A stretch of 64,000 bases of DNA from Amyloporia xantha (Eukaryota; Basidiomycota; Agaricomycetes; Polyporales; Adustoporiaceae), in NCBI GenBank assembly GCA_036971615.1, contig JAYKKR010000046.1, forward strand, positions 1 to 64,000, given 5' to 3'. Every line of letters starts with the position of its first letter. The first letter of the stretch is position 1. This document shows, one piece after another, positions 34,000-45,156 of the stretch. Made by a program: the position numbers and the translations under genes. The notes beneath the pieces are model-generated. The model was not told the origin of the DNA and ran no database searches. It was given only the letters and a program-made list of their open reading frames with translations.

Positions 34000-35769
34000 C
34001 TACGTCTCGCGGCCTTTCCCTTTGGACGCCCCAGTGAGGTCCAACATGTCCTCGTCGGTGGGCGACAGCGGCGGAAGCATTGGGGACTCGAGCTCAGCGG
34101 CAAGCAGCTCAGCGACGGCGTCGTCGCTGTCGGGAGCCGGGTTGGGAGCGGGGCCGCTGGAAGAGCCTTCGATGAAGTTGGGGGCGGGGCTGTCGGAGCG
34201 AACGGGGGCGGGCGTATGGTTGGGGTAGTCGGGAATTCCGAACTGCTCTGCGTACCCGAGGTCCCGCGCTCGATCGGCCATCTGAAAGAGGAAGTCGGTG
34301 GTCGCTGCTAATCGAGCGACGAGCCACATCTCGAGCTCGGTCTGCGGCTCGCATGGGGGATCCGCGGCGACGTCCAAGAGGTCGAGATTGCGGGGGCGAC
34401 GAATGAGGGCGGGGGGAGACTGAAGGGGAAGGGGAGAGAAGGCCGGAAGGAGGCTGGAGGGTTCCCATGGGAAGGCATCCGGGTGCTCGGGCGTCATGGG
34501 TAGGAACAGAGGTTCCTCAGCGGGCCGAGGGGGTGCGGATGGCCGGGAAGAGGGCGTAGCGGGTGCAGGGGCAGGGGACGTGATGGGTGGACGGATGGTG
34601 GTAGCGCGCGGACGGGGCGGGATGAGGACGACGGGACGGGCGCGGTTGGTGAGCGGGAATTTGGGAGGGTATGGCGGCTCGTCGTCGTCCTCGTCAGATT
34701 GCGGGCCGACGAACTCGATGTGCTCTGGGGAAGTGGAATGAAACGTACCTGTGGGAGGAAGAGCGGGGGAAGGACTTACGATTGGCGGGGGGATCGTCGC
34801 GGATGGTGCACTTCGCCCGCGCGATCATGCACGACTCGCAGACATGGCGGCGAGTGCCGTCTCCCGCGCAGCGATACCCCTTCTTGGTGCAGTATGCGCA
34901 TGGGGGGTGGTTGAGGTACACAATGGGACCCCGCCGATCGCGGTTCGGGCGATCAGCGAGGTTTCTCTTGGTGGCGGTGGCGGGACGAGGCGGAACCTTG
35001 ATAGAAAGGCGGGGGGCTTTGGGAGGTTTCGGGGCGGCCGTTCTACCTTTCGTCTGCCGCTTCTTCCCACCCACGGTGTGCGGGGGCGGCGGGGACGGCG
35101 GGAAAAGGTCGGACGAGGGTTCTACTTCATCTTCACCCTCGTCATCGTCCAACTCCACGGTCGACGGCGTTAGCGGCACGCTTCCGCCTGAAGAGGCGTT
35201 GCGACTTACTTCATCCGTTTCTGACGGGGAGGTGTAGCGGGACCCCGAGGCGGACGTATCGGCGTCGGTGGGAGGGAATGGGGCTGGGGGCCATAGGTTA
35301 TGGAGGGTGCGCGAGTGGCGATTCCAGGTGAAGTTTTGAGTGCCGGCGAGGAAGGTGGCGCTGTGGGCGGGAGAGAGGCGCTGCAGGAGGGAGTCGTAGT
35401 ACTGATCCGCGACGGGGAATTCGTCGCGGTAGGCCATGAGTCGGCCGCGCGTGGCTGCGAGCCAGGTTTGCAGCTCCAGGGCCGGGGCACTGCGCGGCGT
35501 GGTTTCGTGGCTGGCCACTGCATGGGCCGCCGCCAGCGCCACCTAGCAGGAACGTCAAGGTTAGGGAGCGGCGGCGCAATGGGAATCGCGAACGAGCCAC
35601 TTACCCAGGCCTGGCCCAAGGAGTTCACCCACCGTAGCCACTCCTGTAGGTCCCGCGGCGAGGGGTCGTCGCCGAGCTCTGGTTCCGCGCCGCGTAGCGT
35701 GTCGAGGCGCTGTTCGATGATAGGGAGGGAGCGGCGAGCAGCGGCGGGGTTGGTGAGGTCGACGGACAT
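34000..35769 (-). CDS. antisense gene A of the Ty3 element, Cys-cluster protein
   Basis: Three exons, 35769-35605 (55 codons), 35542-34780 and 34724-34000, totalling 1653 nt, 550 aa, with GTAAGT donors and all phases consistent. The first exon ends DLQEWLRWVNSLGQAW. The middle has an acidic region and a Lys/Arg/Pro-rich stretch, then a Cys cluster CAYCTKKGYRCAGDGTRRHV followed by CESCMIARAKC. This six-Cys spacing recalls fungal Zn2Cys6 or knuckle modules, so nucleic-acid binding is plausible. The C-terminus is Pro-rich and ends in TGASKGKGRET. Related antisense genes are known to me only generally from basidiomycete Ty3 elements; function unknown. Confidence 0.65.
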
Positions 35770-36082
35770 GGTTGTGGAGGGAGCGGGTCGAGGTCGGGAA
35801 GGGAGAGTGGGGGGTAAAGGGCGAGGTCGGAGGGGAAGAGAGGACGTTAGGGATGAAGAAGCGGGTGCCGTTCCCCTCGTTTGGCAGCCTCTGTGGGAGC
35901 AGCGGGATGCGCAGCAGGAGTGCCTCGAGGTGGGCGCGTGCCCCGGCGCTATCGATCTTAACGCGATCGCGGCCCGATCGCGTGTATCTGCGATGATCGG
36001 ACGACCTGAAGGCCCGGGGATTTGCTCGGGGATTAGGACGGCAGACCGACCGAGGACGGTCGGAATTTAAGTGGGTAGGGGG

Positions 36083-37549
36083 TGTAAGGAATGGGTATGC
36101 GCTACCCTATGAACGGACGGTAGGGCAGGACGAGACAGCGGAACGGAGGAGACGCGATCATGCGGGACAAAGGAGCTCGGCGGAAGCAAGCATGGCATTC
36201 AAACGGAACGACTACAGGACGGAACGCTAATCTACGGTCGACAAGTCGATGGGAGCGTCGGGCCCTTCCCCGCCGACGTCAGAGAACGAGCGGTGGCGCG
36301 GGGGACGATAAATAGTCTCCCGGTGGTAACGGAAATCCTCCTCCGCAGGGGTACGGGCCCGCGAGGAACCTCCCTCCCGACGTCCTCCCCTCCCTCCCAG
36401 AGCATGAGCGGCAACACGGATCGAGTGCTCTAGGTCTTCGAACGCCCGCGGATAGGGACGCATACGGTCCAAAGTGTCCGAGAACTGGCGGGCGACAAGT
36501 TCGAGCCGTTCTAAAGCTTTATCGGTACGTTCCTCGGCGATGCGGGGAGGGGTCCAGAAGGCCTCTTCCGTGTACAACGGGAGGGGAGGCGGAGTACCAG
36601 CTTCGTCCCGCTGCGTATTGGAACGAACCTCGTCGGGGCTCCAGGCGATCCCAGGATAGGGGACTGCACCGCGATGGCTCAGGGAGGAGCGGAAGATCGA
36701 GTCGATGTAGTGGACGAGCTCGCGGAGGGTGACGAAGGCAGTGAGCGGAGGGAGCGTGAGGTTCCCCGCGGCTATGGCTTGGGCTCGAGCCTCATAGGCA
36801 AGGCGCTGCGGGACGGGACGTGAGGGGAAGGAAAGAGAAGTAAAAGAGAAGGTGGACGAACCAGCAGCCAGCGCACTCCGTGCGCCCAGGCAAGCCAAGC
36901 AGCCGGATCGGAAGGGCGGAATGAAGGCTCAACAACGCACTCAGCGCGAAGCACGTCTACGAGGAGGAGGTAGCGGCGGACGTGGAGGGAACCGATGGGG
37001 TCGGTGGGTTCGGCGGGCTCAGACATGGCGAATGAGGCGAAGGGAGGGAAGAGCGCGCGGAAGGAGGATAAATGAGTCAGGGGAAGAGTCGGAGCGGGAG
37101 GTAGCGGGAGGAAGCGGGAGGGAGAGTGACGTGGCAGCGCACGCGGGACGAGGTATATAGGAGGAAGGGGGACGAGGCGGGAGGGGGCATCTACCATCTG
37201 GTACGAGCTGCGACTGGGACTTTGATTTTCACGCGACCGGGTTTTCTTGCTCAGCGGAGCTACACTGCGTTTTACTTCTAGGAGAGGGCGAGCAAGCGGC
37301 TTGACCCATTTTACTGCGATTCGGGATACCTACTGCGTACTTAGGACTGCGACTGCGACTTGACTGGGATAGCGCACATAGAGCGTCCCCCATATACCTA
37401 CAAGTCTCTAGCTCAATCAATTCTTTTCTCTCTTGCTCATCCTCCGTGCCAGACGCTGCGAACGTCTTCACTCCCCTTCCCCTTCGACTCATTGATCTGT
37501 TCCTTCCAGGTGTGCTTATCGCACAGCGGGAGGAGCACCAAGCCTTACA
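36083..37549 (+). repeat. Ty3 3' LTR
   Basis: 1467 bp, preceded by a purine-rich tract (AAGTGGGTAGGGGG). Differences from the 5' LTR that I can see: A/G near 25234 versus 36118, one extra G near 36827 (inside the antisense intron), and C/G near 26103 versus 36987. Confidence 0.92.
36227..37026 (-). CDS. antisense gene C, second copy in the Ty3 3' LTR
   Basis: Same two-exon structure as the copy at 25343-26141, with the extra base in the intron and one amino-acid change (IGSLHV instead of IGSVHV). Open throughout. Being in the LTR, the gene is duplicated with every insertion and would survive as a solo-LTR gene after recombination. Confidence 0.65.
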
Positions 37550-37855
37550 GCGCCCAAGTGCCCGTTCGTCCGGAACAAGAAGAAGTCCGCGTGGCACAAG
37601 GCACATCCACCGAAGGTGCCGGCCATCGCAGGCATCCAACGGGCGGAAAAGACCGCAGACAATGAGCGCCGCCGAGGTATATCCAAGAGGAAGCGCGCAG
37701 AGAAGGCCGCTACAGCCACCGCTGAAAACAGTGCGCGCGAGCTGGGCGAGTTCGTTACGGACGAGTCCGAGAGGGAGCAGATGCCCCGCCCCGGACCGGA
37801 ACAGGCAGAGTCTTCGGGCGCCCGCGAAAGTAGTATCACCGAATATTCTGCATGA
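37550..37855 (+). pseudogene. LINE ORF1, piece 2 (C-terminal part)
   Basis: Continues piece 1 after the GCGC duplication with PKCPFVRNKKKSAWHKAH, including the last Cys of the third knuckle. A basic Lys/Arg/Ala-rich segment (ERRRGISKRKRAEKAATATA) and an acidic tail end at TGA 37853-37855. The stop overlaps the ORF2 start as ATGA. Confidence 0.8.
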
Positions 37856-39710
37856 GTAGTCGTGACGAGGGAAACAACGGCGACATAGTCGCACCGTATG
37901 TACCGGCCGCTTCCACGCCACCCGGTTCGCATGTACGGGCTCCAGGTTCAACACCTGTCCCAAATGTATCTACTGTATCCGAGCAATCTGATGAGTTCCT
38001 ATCCTTACGTTGTGTGAGCGCAAATGTCCAAAAGTCGGCGGACAATTTGGGCATGCTCTTAGAACGTAACCAAAATGCGGACATCATTTGTGTCCAAGAA
38101 ATATATTGGGGGAAGGTCAAACAGATCGCCTCCAGCAAGTCGAAAGACGGCGAAGCGTACGAGAACACGATTGGCCATCGATCATTCAAGTGCCTGGGCG
38201 CCTCGAAAGAGTCGCGCGTAGCAGTTTATGTAAACAAGCGTTGGTCCAAAGCCAGTCCGCAAATACTAGCCAGTCACGTCACACACAGGGATTGTCTGTT
38301 GGTGACGCTTCGATTACCCACAGGAGAGTTTAATATACTCAATGTGTATAATGATAGTGACCGCCATGAGGCGATCCAGTATCTCGGGAGCCGTATTCAT
38401 CAGCTCCCACCAATTGCGTTCATGGCAGGGGACTTTAATCTCCGCCATTCCCTATGGGACAAGCGCACAGCGAATTCAGCGATAAGACCTCCACATGTTG
38501 CTGACTCAAATAGGCTTCTCGAGTTGGCACAAACCGACTTGGAGCTCACCCTCCTAAACGAGACAGATGGACCCCCTACATGGAGATCCAATAATCAGGA
38601 ACTCGCTCTGCGAGTTCTAGACTTAGTATGGATAGACCCCATGTATTTGGGCGACAACTATCTAAGAATAGGAATGGCAGACCGCCACAAGAGTGACCAT
38701 GCGGTCATTCGGTGGGAAATGCCGATTGAAGTTCGGCCACCCCCCACGCAGGGTATCCCGCGCGTGAGCGAGGAGGCGAACGGATTTGTAGCGGAAGTTA
38801 CGACGCTAATGTCGGAACTTCCCCAAGAATACTCGACATCCGAGGAAGTCGAACGCACGGGGGAGCTGTTTGAGCGCTCCCTACAGGAACTGTGGACCAA
38901 GAATGCCAAGGTCAGCAGGCCAACCAAGCGCTCTAAATCGTGGTGGAATGCCGCGTGTGCCGAAGAAGCTGCGAAGCTTCGTTCGGCAAAGAGCGAATTA
39001 GATGCCGCCGGAGCAGCAATGCGGGCAGCAAGATACGAGATGGGCGATCTATTCACTCACGACGAATTTAGAAGAGTACAGGGCTGCAAGGCCACAGTAC
39101 GCTTCTACCACGGCACCTTGAGGGCAGCTTGCCGCAAGGCAAAGAGGGAACATTTTGAGAAATTCATGAATGAATCCCACCCCCAGTTAATCTCGGACTT
39201 TGTTGCCTGGACGAAGCCGAGGAAAACAGATGTAGCCATCCAACTCAAACGGCTGGACGGCACAGCTGTAGAGACGCCCGCGGATCTCCGTGATGCGTTC
39301 CAAGAACAGTTCACACCGGCCAATCCCCGGCCGGTGGACATGCAATTTGTGCATGACCTGCCTCAACGAGAGATCAGGTCGTACGCGCCTATCAGTGAAG
39401 CAGAAATCCTGGAGAATCTCCGGGACACAAGCAACACATCAGCGCCAGGCCCAGACCACGTCAATTGGCTGTGGCTAAAATGGATAGTGGGCGTCTCTAT
39501 GCGCCCAGATCGCGAGGACAATACTATCCGGGTAGTGCCGCAAGTGAGGAAATTCCTCGTTGCATACTATAATGCATGCATGAACCATGGGATATTTCCC
39601 AGTGTGTTCAAGCGATCCATAACGGTCGTGTTGGCAAAGCCCAACAAGCCGGATTACTCCAAAGCTAAGGCCTACCGGCCGATATGCTTGCTTAATTGTC
39701 TGGGAAAACT
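37852..39710 (+). pseudogene. LINE ORF2, piece 1 (AP endonuclease and RT start)
   Basis: Starts at ATG 37852. The endonuclease shows RCVSANVQKS, CVQEIYWG, AGDFNLRHSLWDKR and the catalytic SDHAVIRW. A linker leads to RT motifs APGPDHVNWLWLKW and KAYRPICLLNCLGKL. The copia element interrupts the frame two bases into the codon after LGK. Across its three pieces ORF2 totals 1517 codons including stop, with no internal stop. Confidence 0.9.
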
Positions 39711-40014
39711 TGTTGAACGATCAGTTTCCAACTATAGTAGTCGCACTTCCATACTTGGTAGTCAGTACTTACTCATTTCTATGATGTTCTATGACGTTCC
39801 ATAGTATGCTCTTGTCTTACTTCATAGGCTCCACTTTCTTACTAAGAAATCTCCACTATGATTTCATTATGACTTCATATCTTACTCAGATATTCTATAG
39901 GTTTCTGGATACGATTACTAAGGAGCCTTTCATGCATGTATATAAGCAGGGCCTTACAGCCCACTAGAATACAAGACGGATTAGCCTCCTCTCCTCTATA
40001 GTCTGCGCTCAACA
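39711..40014 (+). repeat. copia 5' LTR
   Basis: 304 bp, identical on inspection to 47894-48197. Contains a TATA box (TATATAAG, 39939-39946) about 70 bp before its end. Confidence 0.95.
39939..39946 (+). promoter_or_regulatory. TATA box in the copia LTR
   Basis: TATATAAG in GCATGTATATAAGCAGGGCC. The same box is present in the 3' LTR near 48122-48129. Confidence 0.6.
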
Positions 40015-40032
40015 GGTTATGAGCCCCGCGCT
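40015..40032 (+). other. probable primer-binding site matching the anticodon arm of tRNA-iMet
   Basis: Directly after the LTR comes GGTTATGAGCCCCGCGC. Its reverse complement contains GGGCTCATAACC, the anticodon arm of initiator tRNA-Met, not its 3' end. This matches the half-tRNA priming known for Drosophila copia and Ty5. Confidence 0.6.
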
Positions 40033-40472
40033 CTAATCTGTCTGACTACTGTGCAGTCATCTGTCTTCACTCTTCTATTTGCGCTTTCACTTTCTCTTTT
40101 GCGCATTTACCCCTTCTATTGCCTTCTTCTTATAAGGCCCCTTAGTAGACTACGTAAGTACACAGTCCTCAGTTTTGTGACGAACTCTTGGGAGTCTGCA
40201 CTTCAGTGGGCGGCTCTTAGAGGTCCAAATCCTCTCCTGGGAATAAGGCACCTTACGCGAAATAGTCAAAGGCGTAACAGGGCCCTCAGGCAACTGCGAA
40301 GCAAAACTCTGCGGCTCCATAGGTAGCTGTAGATAGAAGTACTATACAGTAGCTAGCTAGGCCTTGGGCAATACCCTCTGCGGCATAGTCTCGTCTCGAT
40401 CGCTCACTTCCCTCGACTCTACCCTGCGTCTTGGCTATTTCGGCTAGCTGGGACAAAGGTTCACTTCAATAA

Positions 40473-40913
40473 GTGTCCATCTTTGAGCTAGAGACGTTGA
40501 CTTCTTCATCAGAAGCAGCTGATCCAGTGGCAGATCAATCTCAGTCAGGCGACTCAGAGGGATCTTCACCAGAGCCAGTACAGCTTATATCTGTCTACCC
40601 AACAGATTATAGCTGGAAATTCCCTTACGCAGGCGATTATATTGGTGGTCTTACAGACGACGATCTTGGTTATTTTCCATATAGTATTGAAAGTAACTCT
40701 CTTCGTCACACTGACAGTGAAGAGTACTTTCCAAACCTCTCCAATACATTTTGGGCTATACTTCTTCGATCCGATCCTTTTGATCAAGAAGTTAAAGAGG
40801 TTAAACCAGATCGATCGCCTCCATCAATTCCTCAATCAATTCCATCAATTCCTCGATCACCTTCCATCGCCTATCTTCTTCAGTCTGACACTCGCCCTGA
40901 CATTTTATTCTGA
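40473..40913 (+). other. unexplained acidic open frame in the copia leader
   Basis: 147 codons open from a GTG (no ATG near its start) to TGA six bases before the gag ATG. The peptide is Ser/Asp/Glu-rich with repeated PSIPQSIPSIPRSP. Either a leader peptide reached by splicing or by a non-AUG start, or a chance frame in the 0.9-kb leader. Confidence 0.35.
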
Positions 40914-40918
40914 TCGCC

Positions 40919-42456
40919 ATGGATCCCTCCAAGATTCCTACCTCCACCATTCCCATTTTTGATGGCACAAACTATATTGCCTGGTCTAACGCCATGCGAG
41001 GTGTTTTTAGATGGTCTGGTTCCTGGAACATTGTTGAAGGGAATTCAGGCACACCTCTTCCTCGTCCTACTGCTGCAGCTGCTGGAGAAGACCTTCCTAC
41101 AATCCAGGCTGCTTGGGATGAGAAAAATGACAAGGCACTTGGTTTGATGACCATCTATATTTCCTCCTCGCTACAATTCCTCATTGGCAATACTACCACT
41201 GCTGCTGCAGCGTGGAAAGCAATTAAAGATCAGTATGCCAAACCTGGTGCTGTTGGTGCATTCGTCTACTTTCAACAATTATTCAATACTCGCTTTGACG
41301 ATGCACAACCTCTTCGCCCTCAGATAACAGCACTTGAGGAAATTCGTAGTCGTACCGTTGATGCTGGGATTGCCATCTCAGATCAATTTGCTGCCCTCAT
41401 TATTGTCAACGCCTTGCCCAATTCTTATCAGACCATTGCTTCGACTCTGCTGGCTACAGTTACAGACCTTTCTACACTTAAACCAGCAGATGTCATCCCC
41501 AAAATTATTGAGGAAGAAGCTAGACGTCAGGCCTCTAAAAATGCTAATGTCTCTCGTGTCTCGTCGACTACTCGTCTCCCAAAGAAATGTAATATCTGCG
41601 GGAAGACTAATCATTCGACTGAGAACCATTGGCCTGATGGAAAGCCACCTCAAAAGGGGAATAAGCAGGGCAAAGGCAAGGGCAAGCAAGGCGGTAATCA
41701 AGGTGGAAATAATAAGGGAAGTGGACAGAATCACGGTCAAAATAATGGTAATAATGGAGCTTCACAAGGACAGGGACAGAATTCTGGTGCAAAAGTCAAC
41801 AATCTTCTTATAGAATCTGTACCAGATGTAACGGTAGCATCTTCTTCGTCCAAATCAATTGACCTTTCCCTGTACCATGTGGGAGATGAGATCGCAAGAT
41901 GGATGGTTGACTCAGGTTGTACTTCACATGTCACAAACGTCTTTGAAGATTTTGATCACTATCATGAATTTCCAGTACCTGGTCATGCGCACTTAGCCGG
42001 CGCAGATAAAACCATAGATATCAAAGGTGTTGGAATAGTTCTTCTGCGACATCAGAATAGTGACGGAATCATTGTCAACCTGACTCTTAAATCTGTCCTT
42101 TATATTCCTGAAGCGTCTCATCGTTTCTTCGCTCCACGTACCATTATTGACCAAGGAGGCTGCTATAGTGCCCATGGGGACACTATGAATTTTTGGGCAG
42201 GCTCCAAACCGGGTGAGAACCTAATCCTCACTGCGCGATCAAGCCATGATGGTTCAGGTTTCTATTGGCTTGAAACCAAAGTGTTTCATCCAAACACCCG
42301 GCCTCAGACTCTGCAATCTGTGGAAGCTGACTATGACTTGTGGCATCAACGGTTTGGTCATGCGGGACGTAACACAATTCGTCAATTGCCTAATCATGTT
42401 AATGGCGCACCAAATAGTCTTTCTTCAGCACCAAAGTCTGATCCTTGTGCTGGTTG
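40919..42456 (+). pseudogene. copia gag, protease and start of integrase
   Basis: Starts ATG 40919 (MDPSKIPTSTIPIFDGTNYI). Gag has the usual copia-type FDGTNYIAWSNAM and a zinc-binding CNICGKTNHSTENH followed by a Gly/Asn/Lys/Gln-rich tract. Protease motif WMVDSGCTSHVT; pre-integrase motif DYDLWHQRFGHAGRNTIRQL. The frame is cut inside the integrase zinc region, just after PCAG, by the DNA element. Confidence 0.9.
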
Positions 42457-42482
42457 CATCAGGAAAAACCCTATTAGTCCCA

Positions 42483-42650
42483 GGCTGCTCTAAGAGCATC
42501 CTAGAGTATCTGGGAGACCTCAGAGCATTCAGACTACTCAGAGTAGCCAGAGTGCTCTCAGACTACGTCGACATGAGATTTATTTCTCAGGTTAACCCAG
42601 AGTGACCTCAGAGTTCTCTGAAAGCACTCTGACATGAGCCTGAGTGGTCT
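42483..42650. repeat. left subterminal repeat array of the DNA element
   Basis: Dense short repeats around CTCAGAG and CTCTGA in both orientations. The mirrored array lies at the other end (45000-45140). Such arrays are transposase-binding sites in several DNA transposon groups. Confidence 0.7.
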
Positions 42651-44472
42651 TTTATCGTCTCTCAAACTTCTTGTTTATTTGTATTCAAGCACTCTTAAAG
42701 TCATATTATTTGTAATGAGAAACAGCCATATATTCATAGATAATATACACAAAAAAGAATCTAGTACTAGCAGCCATAATAGCGACCTGCAGTGAGGCGT
42801 ACAAATAATAACTGTCAGAAAATCTTAATAGCATGTTCAGTATACACCAATAAGAAAAGTAGAGCTAAGACGTACACAAGATTGACAGAGATAATCTGCT
42901 CATTTTGGACAAAATGTAAGGGAATCTGATAAATGGATTCAGACAGAAGCGAACGACTTACATGACATAACTGTAATCAGAATCACAATTCACCATTGCC
43001 CATGTCTGTAGATACAGTCATGAATTTAGTCCAGCTAAGATATGGAGAAGCAAATGGACGACTTACAGGCCAGGAGTATTCTCACTGATATACATAACTC
43101 ACCAATAATTGCAAGTCGTAAGGAAACATAGATTCACACTGAGTGCATGCTATATCTGGAATATATTGGGCATGTCAGCCTGCAAGAGCAAGACAAATAG
43201 AACTTACATTGTTTCACTGTCATACGACGACAGCCAACAGTCAACAGCCAACATTCATAGATGGTTATTTCAATGCTGATATTACCAGTGGATAGAAAGA
43301 GTGTCAGTTATTCATAAATTCAAATGGAAGAAAGAAGATATGGACTTACCTGTGTCTGCAATAACCAACTTACAACCCATGCGCTCTGCCAGCGCATCAT
43401 CATATCCTGCCATGAGACAGAACCAGTCAGAGTCCAAGAAATACAGCAACAAGCTACATGTACACCAGAGAGCAGAAGAACAGTGGATATGAAAGCTGAA
43501 GCAAACAGAAATAGTGAAGTGGCAAGGAAGGAGACGAAGCAGAGTGGTCGTTGAGGAAGAAGAGAAGGAATGACTGTGGCTGCTTAATTTGGTCAGAGTT
43601 TGACGCGGCAGACTGACACCTGTTTTGGGAACCCAGGTTTAGGGTTAGCAGGGACTTGGGCGCATTTGCCCTTCAAGTTCTCCTCAGCTGTTCCTCCTAG
43701 CTGCTACTGCTTGATATCTATTAACTGTACTATCTTGGATCTAAAATACTGTGACTAGGGACTCTATCTTAGTACCTGTGGCTTTGGGGTTTGTCTAGTT
43801 CACTGGGACTTGACTGAGCTTAGACGGTTGTTCTGTCCCTGCTCTGCACTATCTGGTAACTCATGTGAGTCCTCCTTCTCTCTTCCTTATTCTCCACTCT
43901 TGGAGAAGAGTCTCAGGGCTGTCCCATCCTATTCTGTGAAGGTATGAAGGAGTTCTGGGAGATATTGAAGGGTCTTGGATGGAATGGGCGCTTTTTTGCG
44001 ATTTTGATTGGGAGATATCTGGGGATCCAATGTGAGTTATCCCTTCGCTTTTACACCATTCTATTCGCATTGTCAAGCCCTTCCAGACGAGCCCTTGCTC
44101 ATCCAAATCCGTCCACTCCTTCCTCCTCTATTTCTCTTTTTCATCAAAAACCTCGTCTTGTCCATATCTCAGGAACCCATGGACGGTTTCCTTTGATTGT
44201 TGAATAGAATGAAAGCCCTAATTGCAGGCTTCCTGACGATATATACATTGGTGAGTCTGCATCCAGTGGTTTTCGTTCTATGGTTGCATGTTGAACGACC
44301 TCCTCCTCATGCTCCCATTCCTCATGTGCATGTGCGTCCTTCTCTATCTATTCCTGCACTGATATATCACATTATTCAACTATCTAACACTCCTTTACCT
44401 CCCCATTTATCTAGTTACAGTCTCTTTCATTGGCAAGAGTCCAGATTCTCAATTCTGAGATGCGTCTTACTC

Positions 44473-44516
44473 TGTTTGACCTTTGACCTTTGACCTCTGA
44501 CTTTTGACTGTTAACC
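44473..44516 (+). repeat. short tandem repeat TTTGACC
   Basis: About five imperfect copies of TTTGACC/TCTGACT inside the DNA element. Confidence 0.7.
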
Positions 44517-44999
44517 GTCAGTGAAAGGAAGACCTTGTGGATGTATGGAGTGAATATGAATGAAGGAGAGGATATGACTGTAGCTGCACAGAGGTGAGTA
44601 CACGTATTATATCCCTACTTTTGCTCCTTTCTGATACAAGTATGCTCTTTCTTCTTTCTCTCACCACTATATTCCTGCTATTCAGCAGCTCTTTGTGCTA
44701 ATTCTGTATGAATGTACATTTCTTATTTCAGTATCTCCATTTTAGCCAGTACGACAGATCGCCTTCACATGTATTTAACTTAAATAATTCTAATAAAACC
44801 TATAAAGTGAATAGAATGATAGTAAGTAGTAGGATACTATAGCTATTTCATAGCCAGTAGAAAATATAGCTCAAATAATGCATATCAGAGATGCCAGCAA
44901 TTTATTATGCAAACAAGCGAGAAAACAATCTATTTGCATATTATACTGTTCAGAAATAATGTATTATAGCTTTATAAATATACTACTGTCTCACAAAGA

Positions 45000-45140
45000 A
45001 ACACAAGCTAGCCTAGGATGCTCTGAGAAATCTAAAATATCTCAGAGAAACTCAGGTTTACCTGAGATGCTCTGAGATAACCTGAGCTACTCTGAGAAAC
45101 CTCATATATCTCAGAGCACCCTAGGTTACCTCAGAGAAAA
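45000..45140. repeat. right subterminal repeat array of the DNA element
   Basis: Repeated CTCTGAG, CTCAGAG and ACCTGAG units up to the right inverted terminus. Confidence 0.7.
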
Positions 45141-45156
45141 AGTGTTTTTCCTGATG

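Larger units (their letters stand above)
25199..37549 (+). mobile_element. Ty3/gypsy LTR retrotransposon with antisense genes
   Basis: 12,351 bp, starting TGTAAGG and ending CCTTACA, flanked by the 4-bp duplication GCGC (25195-25198 and 37550-37553). The 1.47-kb LTRs differ by about two substitutions and one indel, so the insertion is recent. Sense order is gag, protease, RT, RNase H, integrase with GPY/F-type end. Between integrase and 3' LTR are about 3 kb carrying antisense genes, and another antisense gene lies within each LTR. Base composition is clearly GC-richer than the copia element nearby. The sense genes carry stops and frameshifts, so this copy is probably not autonomous. Confidence 0.93.
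42457..45156. mobile_element. 2.7-kb non-autonomous DNA element with CTCAGAG subterminal repeats
   Basis: Ends are inverted: CATCAGGAAAAACCCTATT at the left, and CATCAGGAAAAACACTTTT as reverse complement of the right. A TG dinucleotide flanks both sides, and removing the element with one TG restores the copia frame as CAG-CALGKSHR. If the ends are taken as CAGG...CCTG, the duplication would be AT. The first 200 and last 160 bp are packed with CTCAGAG/CTCTGAG and relatives in both orientations. No frame longer than about 100 codons and no transposase. Superfamily not assigned. Confidence 0.75.

Noticed and set aside
42457..45156. Interpreting the insertion in copia as an intron of the gag-pol gene
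   Set aside because: It lacks GT-AG ends at the frame-restoring positions, has inverted termini and a short target duplication, and is 2.7 kb long, far beyond introns here.
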